Source: Streptomyces violaceorubidus
GTDB taxonomy: Bacteria; Actinomycetota; Actinomycetes; Streptomycetales; Streptomycetaceae
Length of the DNA stretch: 64,000 nucleotides
NCBI RefSeq assembly: GCF_000717995.1
Contig: NZ_JODM01000009.1
Span: 62,001-126,000, forward strand
Reading direction: 5' to 3'
Part shown: piece by piece, positions 17,374-25,162 of the stretch
Layout of the letters: every line of letters starts with the position of its first letter
Numbering within the stretch: the stretch's first letter is position 1
Program-made: the position numbers and the translations under genes
The notes under the pieces: model-generated
What the model was told of the DNA's origin: nothing
Database searches by the model: none
The model's input: only the letters and a program-made list of their open reading frames with translations

Positions 17374-18570
17374 GTGCTCTCCGAACAGTCCGTTCCCGTG
17401 GTCCGAGCCACTCTCCCCGCCGTCGGAGCGGCCATCGGTGACATCGCCGACCTGTTCTACCGCAAGCTCTTCGACGCCCACCCCGAACTGCTGCGGGACC
17501 TGTTCAACCGAGGGAACCAGGCCAACGGTGAGCAGCAGCGGGCCCTGGCGGGCTCCGTCGCCGCGTTCGCCGGCCTGCTGCTGGAGAACCCGGACGAACG
17601 CGCCGACGTGATGCTCTCGCGCATATCGCACAAGCACGCCTCGCTCGGCATCACCTCCGACCAGTACGCGATCGTCCACCAGCACCTCATGGCCGCCGTC
17701 GTCGAGGTGCTCGGCGACGCCGTCACCCCCGAGGTCGCCCGGGCCTGGGACGAGGTCTACTGGCTGATGGCCAACGCGCTCATCGCCCTGGAGGCGCGGC
17801 TCTACGCCGCGAAGGGCGTCGCGGACGGCGACGTCTGGCGCCGCATGGAGATCCTCGACCGGGTCGAGGAGAGCGCCGACGCGGTCTCACTGGTCCTCGG
17901 GCCGGCCGACGACCGTCCCCTCGTACCGTTCCAGCCCGGGCAGTACGTCAGTGTGCAGGTCGAACTCCCCGACGGAGCCCGGCAGATCCGCCAGTACAGT
18001 CTGTCCGCCGCGCCCGGCCGCCCCGGCTGGCGCGTCACCGTCAAGCGCGTCCGGGGCGACGGACAGCCGGACGGCGAGGTCTCCTCCTGGCTGTACGCGA
18101 ACGCCCGCAAGGGCGACGTGCTCAGCGTGTCGCTGCCGGCCGGCGACCTGGCCCTGGCCGAGCACGACGGCCCGCTGCTGCTGGCCTCCGCCGGCATCGG
18201 CGTCACCCCGATCCTGTCCATGCTCGACCACCTGGCCGCCGCCGGCGCCACCCGCCCGGTCACCGTCGTGCACGCCGACCGCACCCCCGACGACCACGCC
18301 CACCGCCAGGAGCAGCTCGACCTGGTGCGCGCGCTGCCCGGCGCCCGGCTCCACCTGTGGTACGAGGAGCCCGGCGACGAGGCGCCGGAGGCGTCCACCG
18401 GCCGCGCCGACCTCACCGGCCTCGACCTGCCCGAGGACCTCACGGTCTACCTGTGCGGCCCGGTGCCCTTCATGCGCGCGGTCCGCGGCGACCTGCTGCG
18501 CCGCGGGGTGCCCGCCGAGGCCGTCCACTACGAGGTCTTCGGCCCCGACCTCTGGCTCGGACGGCAGTGA
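17374..18570 (+). CDS. hmpA: Flavohaemoglobin (nitric oxide dioxygenase)
   Basis: The 398-residue protein has the three flavohaemoglobin modules: a globin (about 1-140, with distal Tyr29 in LFYRKLF and the proximal histidine in ISHKHASL near 86-88), an FAD-binding barrel (with RQYSLSAAPG) and an NAD-binding domain (ASAGIGVTPILSML and YLCGPVPFM). It oxidises nitric oxide to nitrate using O2 and NADH. A GTG start follows AAGGAG. Position directly behind nsrR and the NsrR operator gives a complete NO-detoxification module. Confidence 0.96.
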   Translation: MLSEQSVPVVRATLPAVGAAIGDIADLFYRKLFDAHPELLRDLFNRGNQANGEQQRALAGSVAAFAGLLLENPDERADVMLSRISHKHASLGITSDQYAIVHQHLMAAVVEVLGDAVTPEVARAWDEVYWLMANALIALEARLYAAKGVADGDVWRRMEILDRVEESADAVSLVLGPADDRPLVPFQPGQYVSVQVELPDGARQIRQYSLSAAPGRPGWRVTVKRVRGDGQPDGEVSSWLYANARKGDVLSVSLPAGDLALAEHDGPLLLASAGIGVTPILSMLDHLAAAGATRPVTVVHADRTPDDHAHRQEQLDLVRALPGARLHLWYEEPGDEAPEASTGRADLTGLDLPEDLTVYLCGPVPFMRAVRGDLLRRGVPAEAVHYEVFGPDLWLGRQ

Positions 18571-18576
18571 CGGCGG

Positions 18577-18603
18577 TCCGCGGCCTCCGACGGCCACCGC
18601 GGA
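18577..18603 (+). terminator. Hairpin after hmpA
   Basis: TCCGCGG and CCGCGGA arms with a 13-nt loop begin 7 nt after the hmpA stop, in the short gap before the convergent STAS-like gene. Confidence 0.45.
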
Positions 18604-18618
18604 ACTCCCCTCGGGGGG

Positions 18619-18969
18619 TTAGGCCGCGGCGGTGAACGCGGTGCTGATCGCGGTGTCGACGCGGGCGTGCACCACCAGGCGCGGACCCGAGGTGTCGGCG
18701 TTGTCCTCCAGCAGCCGCCGGACGGGGGCGCTGTGCGTCACCACGGACATCAGCACACCGAGCCGCCCGCACCACTGATGGGCCCGGAGCACCGCGCTGA
18801 CCGCGGCATGGCCGCCCGCCCGCTCGGTCAGCACGATGACGACGGGGGTCGGCTGATGGGCGTCGACCAGGTTGGTGATGTGCGTGGTCAGCGTGGCCCG
18901 CCCGTCGATTCCCGGGTCCTGGTCCACCGTGATGACCAGGACCCCATGCTCCAGGGTGTGGGACAGCAT
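18619..18969 (-). CDS. STAS-like domain protein
   Basis: This 116-residue protein resembles a single STAS (anti-sigma-factor antagonist) domain: an initial beta strand HGVLVITVDQDPGIDGRATL, a helix, then TPVVIVLTERAGGHAAVSAVL. The usual phosphorylatable serine region is not clearly conserved, so the assignment is tentative. GGAGG precedes the ATG at 18969. It stands alone between hmpA and the divergent cbiZ-like gene. It could take part in a partner-switching cascade with other anti-sigma kinases in the genome. Confidence 0.65.
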   Translation of the reverse strand: MLSHTLEHGVLVITVDQDPGIDGRATLTTHITNLVDAHQPTPVVIVLTERAGGHAAVSAVLRAHQWCGRLGVLMSVVTHSAPVRRLLEDNADTSGPRLVVHARVDTAISTAFTAAA

Positions 18970-19155
18970 CGCGGCCTCCGATCCGTCGCCTGGTGGCGAA
19001 GTTGTGTTCAGTGAAGGTGCCCCGATCCGGCTCCGCAACGCGCCCCGGCGGCAGCCCGGTCGGGCGGCCGCCGGGACACCGGCACTGAGTACGATCGTCC
19101 GGTCCGCCGCCGACCTCTGCCGGCCCTCTCCGATCACCGCTGGGAGCCCCCACCC

Positions 19156-19842
19156 GTGCCCGCCCTCCTGCCGCCGTCCCGCACCGGGACCGCCCCTCTG
19201 CTGGACCCGCGCCACCTGACCCGGGTGGAGGACGGCGAACGGCTGCACGCCCTGCTGTGGTGCCCGGGGCCCGGCTGGCGGATGGCCAGCAGCGCGGTGC
19301 TGGGCGGCGGGATCGCCGAGCGCGCGTGGGTGCTCAACGCCCAGGTCGCCCACGGCTACCGGCGCACCGACCCCGCCCGGCACCTGGCCGACCTGGCCCG
19401 GGCCGCCGGGGCCCGCGGATCCGGCGTGGGCCTGATGACCGCCGCCGACGTGTCCGCCCACGGACGGGCGCGGGACGGCGGGGCGGAGGCCGTGGCGACG
19501 GCCGGCATCTCGGTACGCGGCTGGGCGGCGGCGCCCGAGGAGTGCGCCGCCGGGGCCGCGCCGCCCGGAACGATCAACATCGTCACCGCGCTACCCGTCG
19601 CGCTGAGCGACGCCGCGCTGGTCAACGCGGTGATGACGGCGACCGAGGCCAAGGTCCAGGCGCTGCTCGACGCCGGTCTCGACTGCTCGGGCACCCCCAC
19701 CGACGCGGTGTGCGTCGCAGCCCGGGCCCCGCGCGACGGCGCCGACGTGCACGCCTTCGCGGGCCCCCGGTCCGAGTGGGGCGCCCGGCTCGCCCGGGCC
19801 GTCCACCGGGCCGTGCGCGCCGCTCTCCCCGCCGTCGTGTGA
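19156..19842 (+). CDS. Adenosylcobinamide amidohydrolase (CbiZ family)
   Basis: The 228-residue protein matches CbiZ, which removes the aminopropanol tail from adenosylcobinamide to give adenosylcobyric acid for corrinoid salvage. Recognisable blocks are SSAVLGGGIAERAWVLNAQV near the start, GTINIVTALPVALSDAALVNAV and GTPTDAVCVAA. The start is a GTG at 19156. No other cobalamin genes flank it. The 186 nt upstream contain a weak match to a B12-box core (19069-19084), which I do not consider sufficient to call a riboswitch. Confidence 0.85.
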   Translation: MPALLPPSRTGTAPLLDPRHLTRVEDGERLHALLWCPGPGWRMASSAVLGGGIAERAWVLNAQVAHGYRRTDPARHLADLARAAGARGSGVGLMTAADVSAHGRARDGGAEAVATAGISVRGWAAAPEECAAGAAPPGTINIVTALPVALSDAALVNAVMTATEAKVQALLDAGLDCSGTPTDAVCVAARAPRDGADVHAFAGPRSEWGARLARAVHRAVRAALPAVV

Positions 19843-19920
19843 CCCGGAGCGGGGTGCGCCCCCGCACACGCGTGTGTGGGCGGCCCGGCCGGGCCGCCCA
19901 CACGGTGGTCCGCCGTCGGC

Positions 19921-20604
19921 TCAGCGACGGGAGGTCTTCTCCAGCGCCTTGTCGAGGGCGGCCTTGAAGCCGTTGGCCCACAGCTGGTTCACCCGGCTGC
20001 GCTCGGTGGAGTTCGGGTAGGCGTTGGTGCAGGACGTGCCCGGGCCACCGCCCGACATCAGCTCGCTGCACGGCCCGGAGTAGTGGTCGGGCAGACCGAG
20101 CACGTGCCCGGTCTCGTGGGCGGTCACGCGGGTCGAGTCGTACTGCTGGTTCTGCCGGTAGTCGAGGAAGATGTACCCGCTGCCGTGCCCGTCGGTGGAG
20201 GCGTACGAACCGCGCGAGTCGTTGCCCTCGTAGTACGCGAAGTCCGCACCGGAACTCGACTCGGCGAGCCGCACGTTGGACACCGAGCTGTTCCAGATCT
20301 GGGCCGAGCGGGATATCTGGGAACGGAAGCTCGGCGCGTTGGTGGCGCTGTAGTAGACCGTGACGGCCGCGGCGGCCGACGGGTTGGCGGCGCGCTTCTC
20401 GGCGACGGACTTGATGACCGCCTCGAAGAACGCCCGGTTGGCTGCCGCGTCCTCGCCCGAGCCGGCCGAGGGCTCATAACCGAGCTGGGCGGCCCGGACC
20501 GGTTCCTGGGGGGCCGCGGCGCTCGCGGCGGGACCGGCGCCGAGCGCGGCGGCCGTCAGGCCGAGGCCGACCGCGGTGGACAGCAGGGGCAGGCTGATAC
20601 GCAT
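19921..20604 (-). CDS. snpA: Snapalysin, secreted M7 zinc metalloprotease
   Basis: This 227-residue preproenzyme has a Sec signal peptide ([20 protein letters not shown], cleavage near AASAA), a short propeptide and the catalytic zinc motif [15 protein letters not shown] (HExxHxxGxxD), diagnostic of the snapalysin family. Cysteines near the C-terminus ([10 protein letters not shown] and TSCTNAY) likely form the conserved disulfide. AAGGAG precedes the ATG at 20604. It is divergent from a LysR gene whose product is the expected activator (SnpR-type). Confidence 0.95.
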   Translation of the reverse strand: MRISLPLLSTAVGLGLTAAALGAGPAASAAAPQEPVRAAQLGYEPSAGSGEDAAANRAFFEAVIKSVAEKRAANPSAAAAVTVYYSATNAPSFRSQISRSAQIWNSSVSNVRLAESSSGADFAYYEGNDSRGSYASTDGHGSGYIFLDYRQNQQYDSTRVTAHETGHVLGLPDHYSGPCSELMSGGGPGTSCTNAYPNSTERSRVNQLWANGFKAALDKALEKTSRR

Positions 20605-20689
20605 CGATGACTCCTTGAGTGGGGGAGTGGGGAGAAGTCGTCATCGGCGAGTGTGGGGCGCCCGTGAGCCCGCTGTGATGATGGCAACA

Positions 20690-20712
20690 GGTGATAGGGC
20701 CGGGCTATCACC
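20690..20712. promoter_or_regulatory. LysR-type operator between snpA and its regulator
   Basis: GGTGATAG and CTATCACC form a perfect 8-bp inverted repeat with a 7-bp spacer, 86 bp upstream of snpA and 108 bp upstream of the LysR gene. The T-N11-A-like symmetry and the location suit a SnpR-type activator site. Confidence 0.65.
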
Positions 20713-20819
20713 CGCCGTCCGGCCACTCGTCGCGCCTTCGGCCGGAGTGCAGAACTCGCCCTGTTCCGCCGCCTTTTGTTCACCTGGCGCAACCAACTGT
20801 TCCGCCTTACGCTCCCTGC

Positions 20820-21806
20820 ATGGAGCTCGAGGTGAGGCACCTACGCGCACTGTGCGCCATCGCCGACGCCGGCAGCCTGCACCGGGCGGCACGCCAACTG
20901 GGTGTGGCACAGCCCACGTTGAGCACCCAGTTGACCCGTATCGAACAGACCCTGGGCGGCCCCCTGTTCACCCGGGAGCGCACCGGATGCCGCCCCACCC
21001 CGCTCGGCCGGACGGTCCTCGGCCGGGCCCGGCCGCTGCTGGCCGACATGAGCACGCTGGTCCGCGAGGCCCGCGCCGCGGCGGCCGGCGGCGACAGCAG
21101 GCTGCGGGTCGGCTCCACGGCCAGCCGCGCCCTGGCCGGCTGGCTGCGCCGGCTCAGACGGCCGGGCCTGGAACCGACCCTGCAGATGGACGTCTCCGCC
21201 AACGCGCTGCTGCGCCGGGTCACCGAAGGACAGCTCGACGTGGCCTTCGTGCACGAGGTCGAGGGCTGTGCGCTGCACGTCCCCGAGGGCCTGCGGCTGC
21301 GCGTCCTGGTCGAGCGCGAACCGCAGTTCGTCATGCTGCCCGCCGACCACCCCGCGGCCGTCCGGCCCGTCGTCCACCTGGCCGACCTCGCCGAGGACCG
21401 GTGGATGGTCGACCCCACCGTCGACGGCGAATGGGACGGCGTGCACCGCATGCTGCGCGCCGTCGGCCTCAACCCCCGGGTGCTGCACGGCGATTACCAC
21501 ACCGCCGCCTCCCTGGTCGCCACCGGCGAGGTCGTCACGGTCTGCCAGCCCAGCTCCCAGTCCCGCCCCGACATGGCGGTGCGCCGCCTGTACGGCGACC
21601 CCCTCGGCGTACGCCTGCTGCTGGCGGCCCGCACCCGGGCCGAGCTGGACGCCGTCTTCCCGGCGCTGGAGGACGCGTACTGGGAGGTCGCCCGCCAGTC
21701 CACCGCGTACCGGGAGTGGCTGGAAGGCGGCGGGATCCGGACGCTGCCGCGCTGCCCGGCGACCGCCACGGGCGCCGGACGGGTGCAGTTCGTCCGGGCC
21801 CGCTGA
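20820..21806 (+). CDS. LysR-family activator of snapalysin (SnpR-like)
   Basis: The 328-residue protein begins with a LysR helix-turn-helix (MELEVRHLRALCAIADAGSL through VAQPTLSTQLTRIEQ) and continues with a substrate-binding regulatory domain. The ATG at 20820 gives the canonical N-terminus; no clear ribosome site is visible, so a leaderless or weakly initiated mRNA is possible. Divergence from snpA and the palindrome between them are the standard snpA-snpR arrangement in streptomycetes. Confidence 0.88.
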   Translation: MELEVRHLRALCAIADAGSLHRAARQLGVAQPTLSTQLTRIEQTLGGPLFTRERTGCRPTPLGRTVLGRARPLLADMSTLVREARAAAAGGDSRLRVGSTASRALAGWLRRLRRPGLEPTLQMDVSANALLRRVTEGQLDVAFVHEVEGCALHVPEGLRLRVLVEREPQFVMLPADHPAAVRPVVHLADLAEDRWMVDPTVDGEWDGVHRMLRAVGLNPRVLHGDYHTAASLVATGEVVTVCQPSSQSRPDMAVRRLYGDPLGVRLLLAARTRAELDAVFPALEDAYWEVARQSTAYREWLEGGGIRTLPRCPATATGAGRVQFVRAR

Positions 21807-21914
21807 AGGCTCCGCCGGCCCGCTGCCGACAGGTGCAGGGACACCCCCGGCCAATGGGGTGATTTTCATACCGGACCGGTGTGTCTGCGTGACGGAGCGG
21901 TTACGGACAGCATC

Positions 21915-22682
21915 ATGAGCTCTGCACGACGACTTCCCCCCGTGCGTTCGCTGGCCGTGGCGGGTGCCCTGGGCGCCTCCGCCCTGCTGCTCGCGGCCTG
22001 CACCAACGCCGATACGACCCGTTCCAGCGTCGCGGAGGCGGCTCAGACCGAGTCCCCCTCCCCGACCGGCACCGATACCCAGTCCCCGTCCCCGACCGGC
22101 TCGCCCTCCCCCTCGGGGAACCAGGACAAGACCGAGCGCAAGGACCTCGTCTCGGCGGCGAAGGTCACCTGGGACAAGGCCGCCGACACCGCGGTGAAGG
22201 AGGTCCCCGAGGGAAAGCTCGTGGACCTCGAACTCAAGCGCACGGAGGCGGACGCGACCGCCTCTCCGACGGCCTCGCCGACCGGATCGCCCGGTCTCAG
22301 CACGCCGAACCCCGCGCCCAGCGAGGGCGCCCCGGAGTGGGAGGCCAAGGTCGCCCAGTCCGACGGGACCCTGCACCGGATCGACATCGACGCGGTGAAC
22401 GGCAAGGTCTTCCGCACGATGGTCGACCCGGACCAGGACCCCGACGACAAGACCCAGGTCACCGGGTGGCTGGACAAGGCCAAGCAGACGCCGCAGCAGG
22501 CGGTCAAGGCGGCCACCGCGAAGGCCAAGGGCACCGTCACCCACGTCGAACTCGACGAGAACGACGACCAGCAGGTCGTCTGGGACGTCGACGTGGTCGA
22601 CAAGGGCAACGGGAACAAGACCTCCGTCGTCGTCGACGCGGCCAACGGCAAGGTGCTGAGCCAGAAGACCGACACGGACTGA
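21915..22682 (+). CDS. PepSY-domain lipoprotein
   Basis: This 255-residue protein has a lipoprotein signal peptide (ALLLAACTNAD, modified Cys at about residue 31), a low-complexity Ser/Pro/Thr stretch (SPSPTGTDTQSPSPTGSPSP) and two PepSY domains. Each PepSY ends in the motif IDAVNGKVF or VDAANGKVL. PepSY proteins are thought to inhibit or modulate secreted proteases, which would fit its place beside the snapalysin regulator, but this is an inference. The ATG at 21915 is chosen to give the signal peptide. Confidence 0.85.
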   Translation: MSSARRLPPVRSLAVAGALGASALLLAACTNADTTRSSVAEAAQTESPSPTGTDTQSPSPTGSPSPSGNQDKTERKDLVSAAKVTWDKAADTAVKEVPEGKLVDLELKRTEADATASPTASPTGSPGLSTPNPAPSEGAPEWEAKVAQSDGTLHRIDIDAVNGKVFRTMVDPDQDPDDKTQVTGWLDKAKQTPQQAVKAATAKAKGTVTHVELDENDDQQVVWDVDVVDKGNGNKTSVVVDAANGKVLSQKTDTD

Positions 22683-22702
22683 GACGCACACCCTCGACAC
22701 CG

Positions 22703-22738
22703 ACGGGAGCAGCGGGCCGCGCGGCCCACTGCTCCCGT
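22703..22738. terminator. Long bidirectional terminator
   Basis: Outer 10-nt arms ACGGGAGCAG/CTGCTCCCGT and inner 7-nt arms GGGCCGC/GCGGCCC form a continuous stem broken only by a C-A mismatch, between convergent lipoprotein and MFS genes. Confidence 0.75.
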
Positions 22739-22757
22739 TCCTCATACCGTCAGGGCG

Positions 22758-24044
22758 TCACCCGGCCGGTGCGGGCGGCGCGGCGGGCACCGTGGCCCCG
22801 GCCGCCTCGCCCCCGGCCGCCTCGCTCCCGGCGTCGCGCGGCAGCGTCAGCACGGCGAGGAAACCGAGGACCGCCACCGCGGCGAAGAAGTAGAAGTCCC
22901 ACGGGTGACCGACCCCCGACGCGACCAGCGCACCGGTGATCGACGGGCCGACGATCGAGCCGATCCGGCCGATCCCGGACGCCGAGCCGAGCGCGGTGCT
23001 GCGCACGGACGCCGGGTAGTAGTGCGTCACGTAGGCGTAGACGAGCACCATGGCCGAGAAGACGAACACGCCGGTGAAGAAGACCACGACGTTGAGCAGC
23101 AGGTCGCTCTCCATCTTGATGCTCAGGCACCCCAGCATGAGCACCGAGACCGCGAACCAGACCATGGTGGTGCCCTTGATGCCCCGCCGGTCGGCGACGA
23201 ACCCGCCGAGGACCAGGCCGACGACGCCGCCGATGTTGAGCACCAGGAGCTGGGTCACGGCCGTCGGCACGGGGTAGCCGGCGTCGTTCATCAGCTTGGG
23301 CAGCCAGGTGTTGAGACCGTAGACCAGCAGCAGGCCCATGAACGAGGCGACCCAGATGCCGACGCCCGCCCGCAGGTACGCCGGCTTGAGCAGCTCGGTG
23401 AACGGAACGCGCCGCGCCCCGTCCTCCTTGGCCCGCACGAAAGCCTCCGACTCCGGCAGTTTGAACCACTGGATCGCGGCGATCACGAGGCCGACGACAC
23501 CGAGCAGGTAGAAGAGGATCTCCCAGTTGTCGGTCACCTGGAGCGCCAGCAGCGAGGTGATCACCGCACCCGTGTGGTAGCCGGTCATCGTCAGGGTGCT
23601 GGCCCGCGCCCGGCGGCTGGCCGGCATGTGCTCGGCCATCATCGTGAGCGAGACCGGCATGCAGGCGCCCAGGCCGAGCCCGGCGAGGAGGCGCAGCGCG
23701 GCGAACATCGCCACGGAGTTCGCCAGCGGCACCACGATGGTGAGGACCGAGAAGAGCACCACCGAGCCGATGAGCAGGCGGCGCCGGCCCAGCCGGTCGG
23801 CCAGCGGACCGACGCAGACCGCGCCGATGGCGACGCCCACGAGCGAGAGCGTCGCGATGGTGGTGGCGTCGCCCGCGGTCATGCCGAGGTGGTGGGTCTT
23901 GAGCAGGGTGGGGATGATGGCGCCGAGGACGACGAGGTCGTAGCCCTCCAGCAGGACCGTGATCCAGCACAGGATCACCGTCCAGGTGCCGCCGACGGCG
24001 CGGCCGGTCCGCGCGGGCGCGCCGGACGTGGTGGTGGAAGCCAT
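22758..24044 (-). CDS. MFS aromatic-acid:proton symporter (AAHS family, BenK/PcaK-like)
   Basis: The 428-residue, 12-helix transporter carries the AAHS signature in helix 1 (EGYDLVVLGAIIPTLL) and the MFS loop GPLADRLGRRRLLIG. Members import benzoate, 4-hydroxybenzoate, mandelate and similar acids. The ATG at 24044 follows GGGGAGAG. It is last in a leftward run after benzoylformate decarboxylase and a broken aldehyde dehydrogenase. The likely substrate is therefore mandelate, benzoylformate or benzoate. Confidence 0.9.
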   Translation of the reverse strand: MASTTTSGAPARTGRAVGGTWTVILCWITVLLEGYDLVVLGAIIPTLLKTHHLGMTAGDATTIATLSLVGVAIGAVCVGPLADRLGRRRLLIGSVVLFSVLTIVVPLANSVAMFAALRLLAGLGLGACMPVSLTMMAEHMPASRRARASTLTMTGYHTGAVITSLLALQVTDNWEILFYLLGVVGLVIAAIQWFKLPESEAFVRAKEDGARRVPFTELLKPAYLRAGVGIWVASFMGLLLVYGLNTWLPKLMNDAGYPVPTAVTQLLVLNIGGVVGLVLGGFVADRRGIKGTTMVWFAVSVLMLGCLSIKMESDLLLNVVVFFTGVFVFSAMVLVYAYVTHYYPASVRSTALGSASGIGRIGSIVGPSITGALVASGVGHPWDFYFFAAVAVLGFLAVLTLPRDAGSEAAGGEAAGATVPAAPPAPAG

Positions 24045-24133
24045 GATGACTCTCCCCCCGGGAACGGGTGTGAGTGAGCGGAGTGGGACCGGCCGGGGCG
24101 GCCGGGTGGGACCGGTGCGGGTGACCGCAGGGA

Positions 24134-25065
24134 TCAGAACGGGTAGTCGGCGATGTCCGGGCGGACCGTGAGCCACTGGGTCTCGGTGAACGCCTCGACG
24201 TTGGCCGCGGCGCCGCCGAAACGGGAGCCGGTGCCGGAGGACTTGACCCCGCCGAAGGGGGCGTTGGGCGCGTCGCCGACCGTCTGCTCGTTGATGTGCA
24301 CCTTGCCGGACTCGATCCGGTCGGCGAGCTTCATCGCCGTGCCGACGTCGCCGAGGATGCCCACGGACAGCCCGAACTCGCAGTCGTTGACGATCCGTGC
24401 GGCCTCCTCGGTGGTGGAGAAGGAGATGACGGGCGCGACCGGGCCGAAGATCTCCTCCCGCCAGGCCGGCATGTCCGTGGTCAGGCCGGTCAGCACGGTG
24501 GCGCGGTAGCCGGCGCCGTCGATCTCGCCGCCCGCCGCGACCTCGGCACCCGCCGCGACGCTGGCGGTGACGATGCCGTGCACCCGCTCCAGCTGCCGCC
24601 GGTCGATGATCGGGCCCAGCGCCACGTCCTGACGGGCCGGGTCGCCGACCGTCAGTGCCTCGGCCTTCGCGGCGAGCGCGGCGGCGTACTCCTCGACCAG
24701 CGACTCGTGCACGATGTGCCGGCCGGTCGTCATGCAGATCTGCCCCTGGTGCTCGAAGCCCGCCTTGGACCGCACCGAACCGGCCTCGCGCACCAGCCAG
24801 TCCTCGATCTCGCCGGCGTGCTCCGTGAACAGCTCCCCGCGCGGCGCAGCACGGCGGCGCGCCGCTGCGGCGAGGTCGCCGCCCACTCGCGCTGGGCTTC
24901 GGCGGCCCGGGCGGCGGCGCGTTTCACGTCCTCGGCGGTGGCCAGGCCCACCGTGCCGAGCCGGTCGCCGGTGGCGGGCTCGGTCACCGGCTGCTCGGCG
25001 GGGGAGTCCTGCCAGCCGTCGCTGTAGAACTTGCCGCCCCAGACGTCGCTGTCCAGGAGTGTCAT
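24134..25065 (-). pseudogene. Broken benzaldehyde/vanillin-type aldehyde dehydrogenase
   Basis: The N-terminal fragment (from the ATG at 25065, MTLLDSDVWGGKFYSDGWQD, through RRAAVLRRAG) shifts frame at a C run (G run in the gene) at 24836-24840 and continues as ELFTEHAGEIEDWLVREAGS. The sequence then jumps from KAGFE directly to HQGQICMTTGRH at 24751/24752. About 170-180 residues that normally hold the NAD-binding Rossmann core and the catalytic glutamate are missing, while the catalytic cysteine (QGQIC) and the C-terminus (ETQWLTVRPDIADYPF) remain. Total coding capacity is about 310 codons against about 480 in intact relatives. It should be inactive. In intact loci it converts benzaldehyde made by the adjacent decarboxylase to benzoate. 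Confidence 0.88.
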
Positions 25066-25162
25066 GGTCTTCCCTCTCCTCGGGATCTTCGGTCGGGCTC
25101 ATCGGTCGGGCTCATCGGTCGGACTCGGCGACGGGGATCACCGGCCGGGTGTGTGGGCTGGT

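Noticed and set aside
18970..19155. A genuine cobalamin riboswitch in front of cbiZ
   Set aside because: Only a partial B12-box is visible; the conserved core and adequate length are missing, so it is kept only as a low-interest observation.
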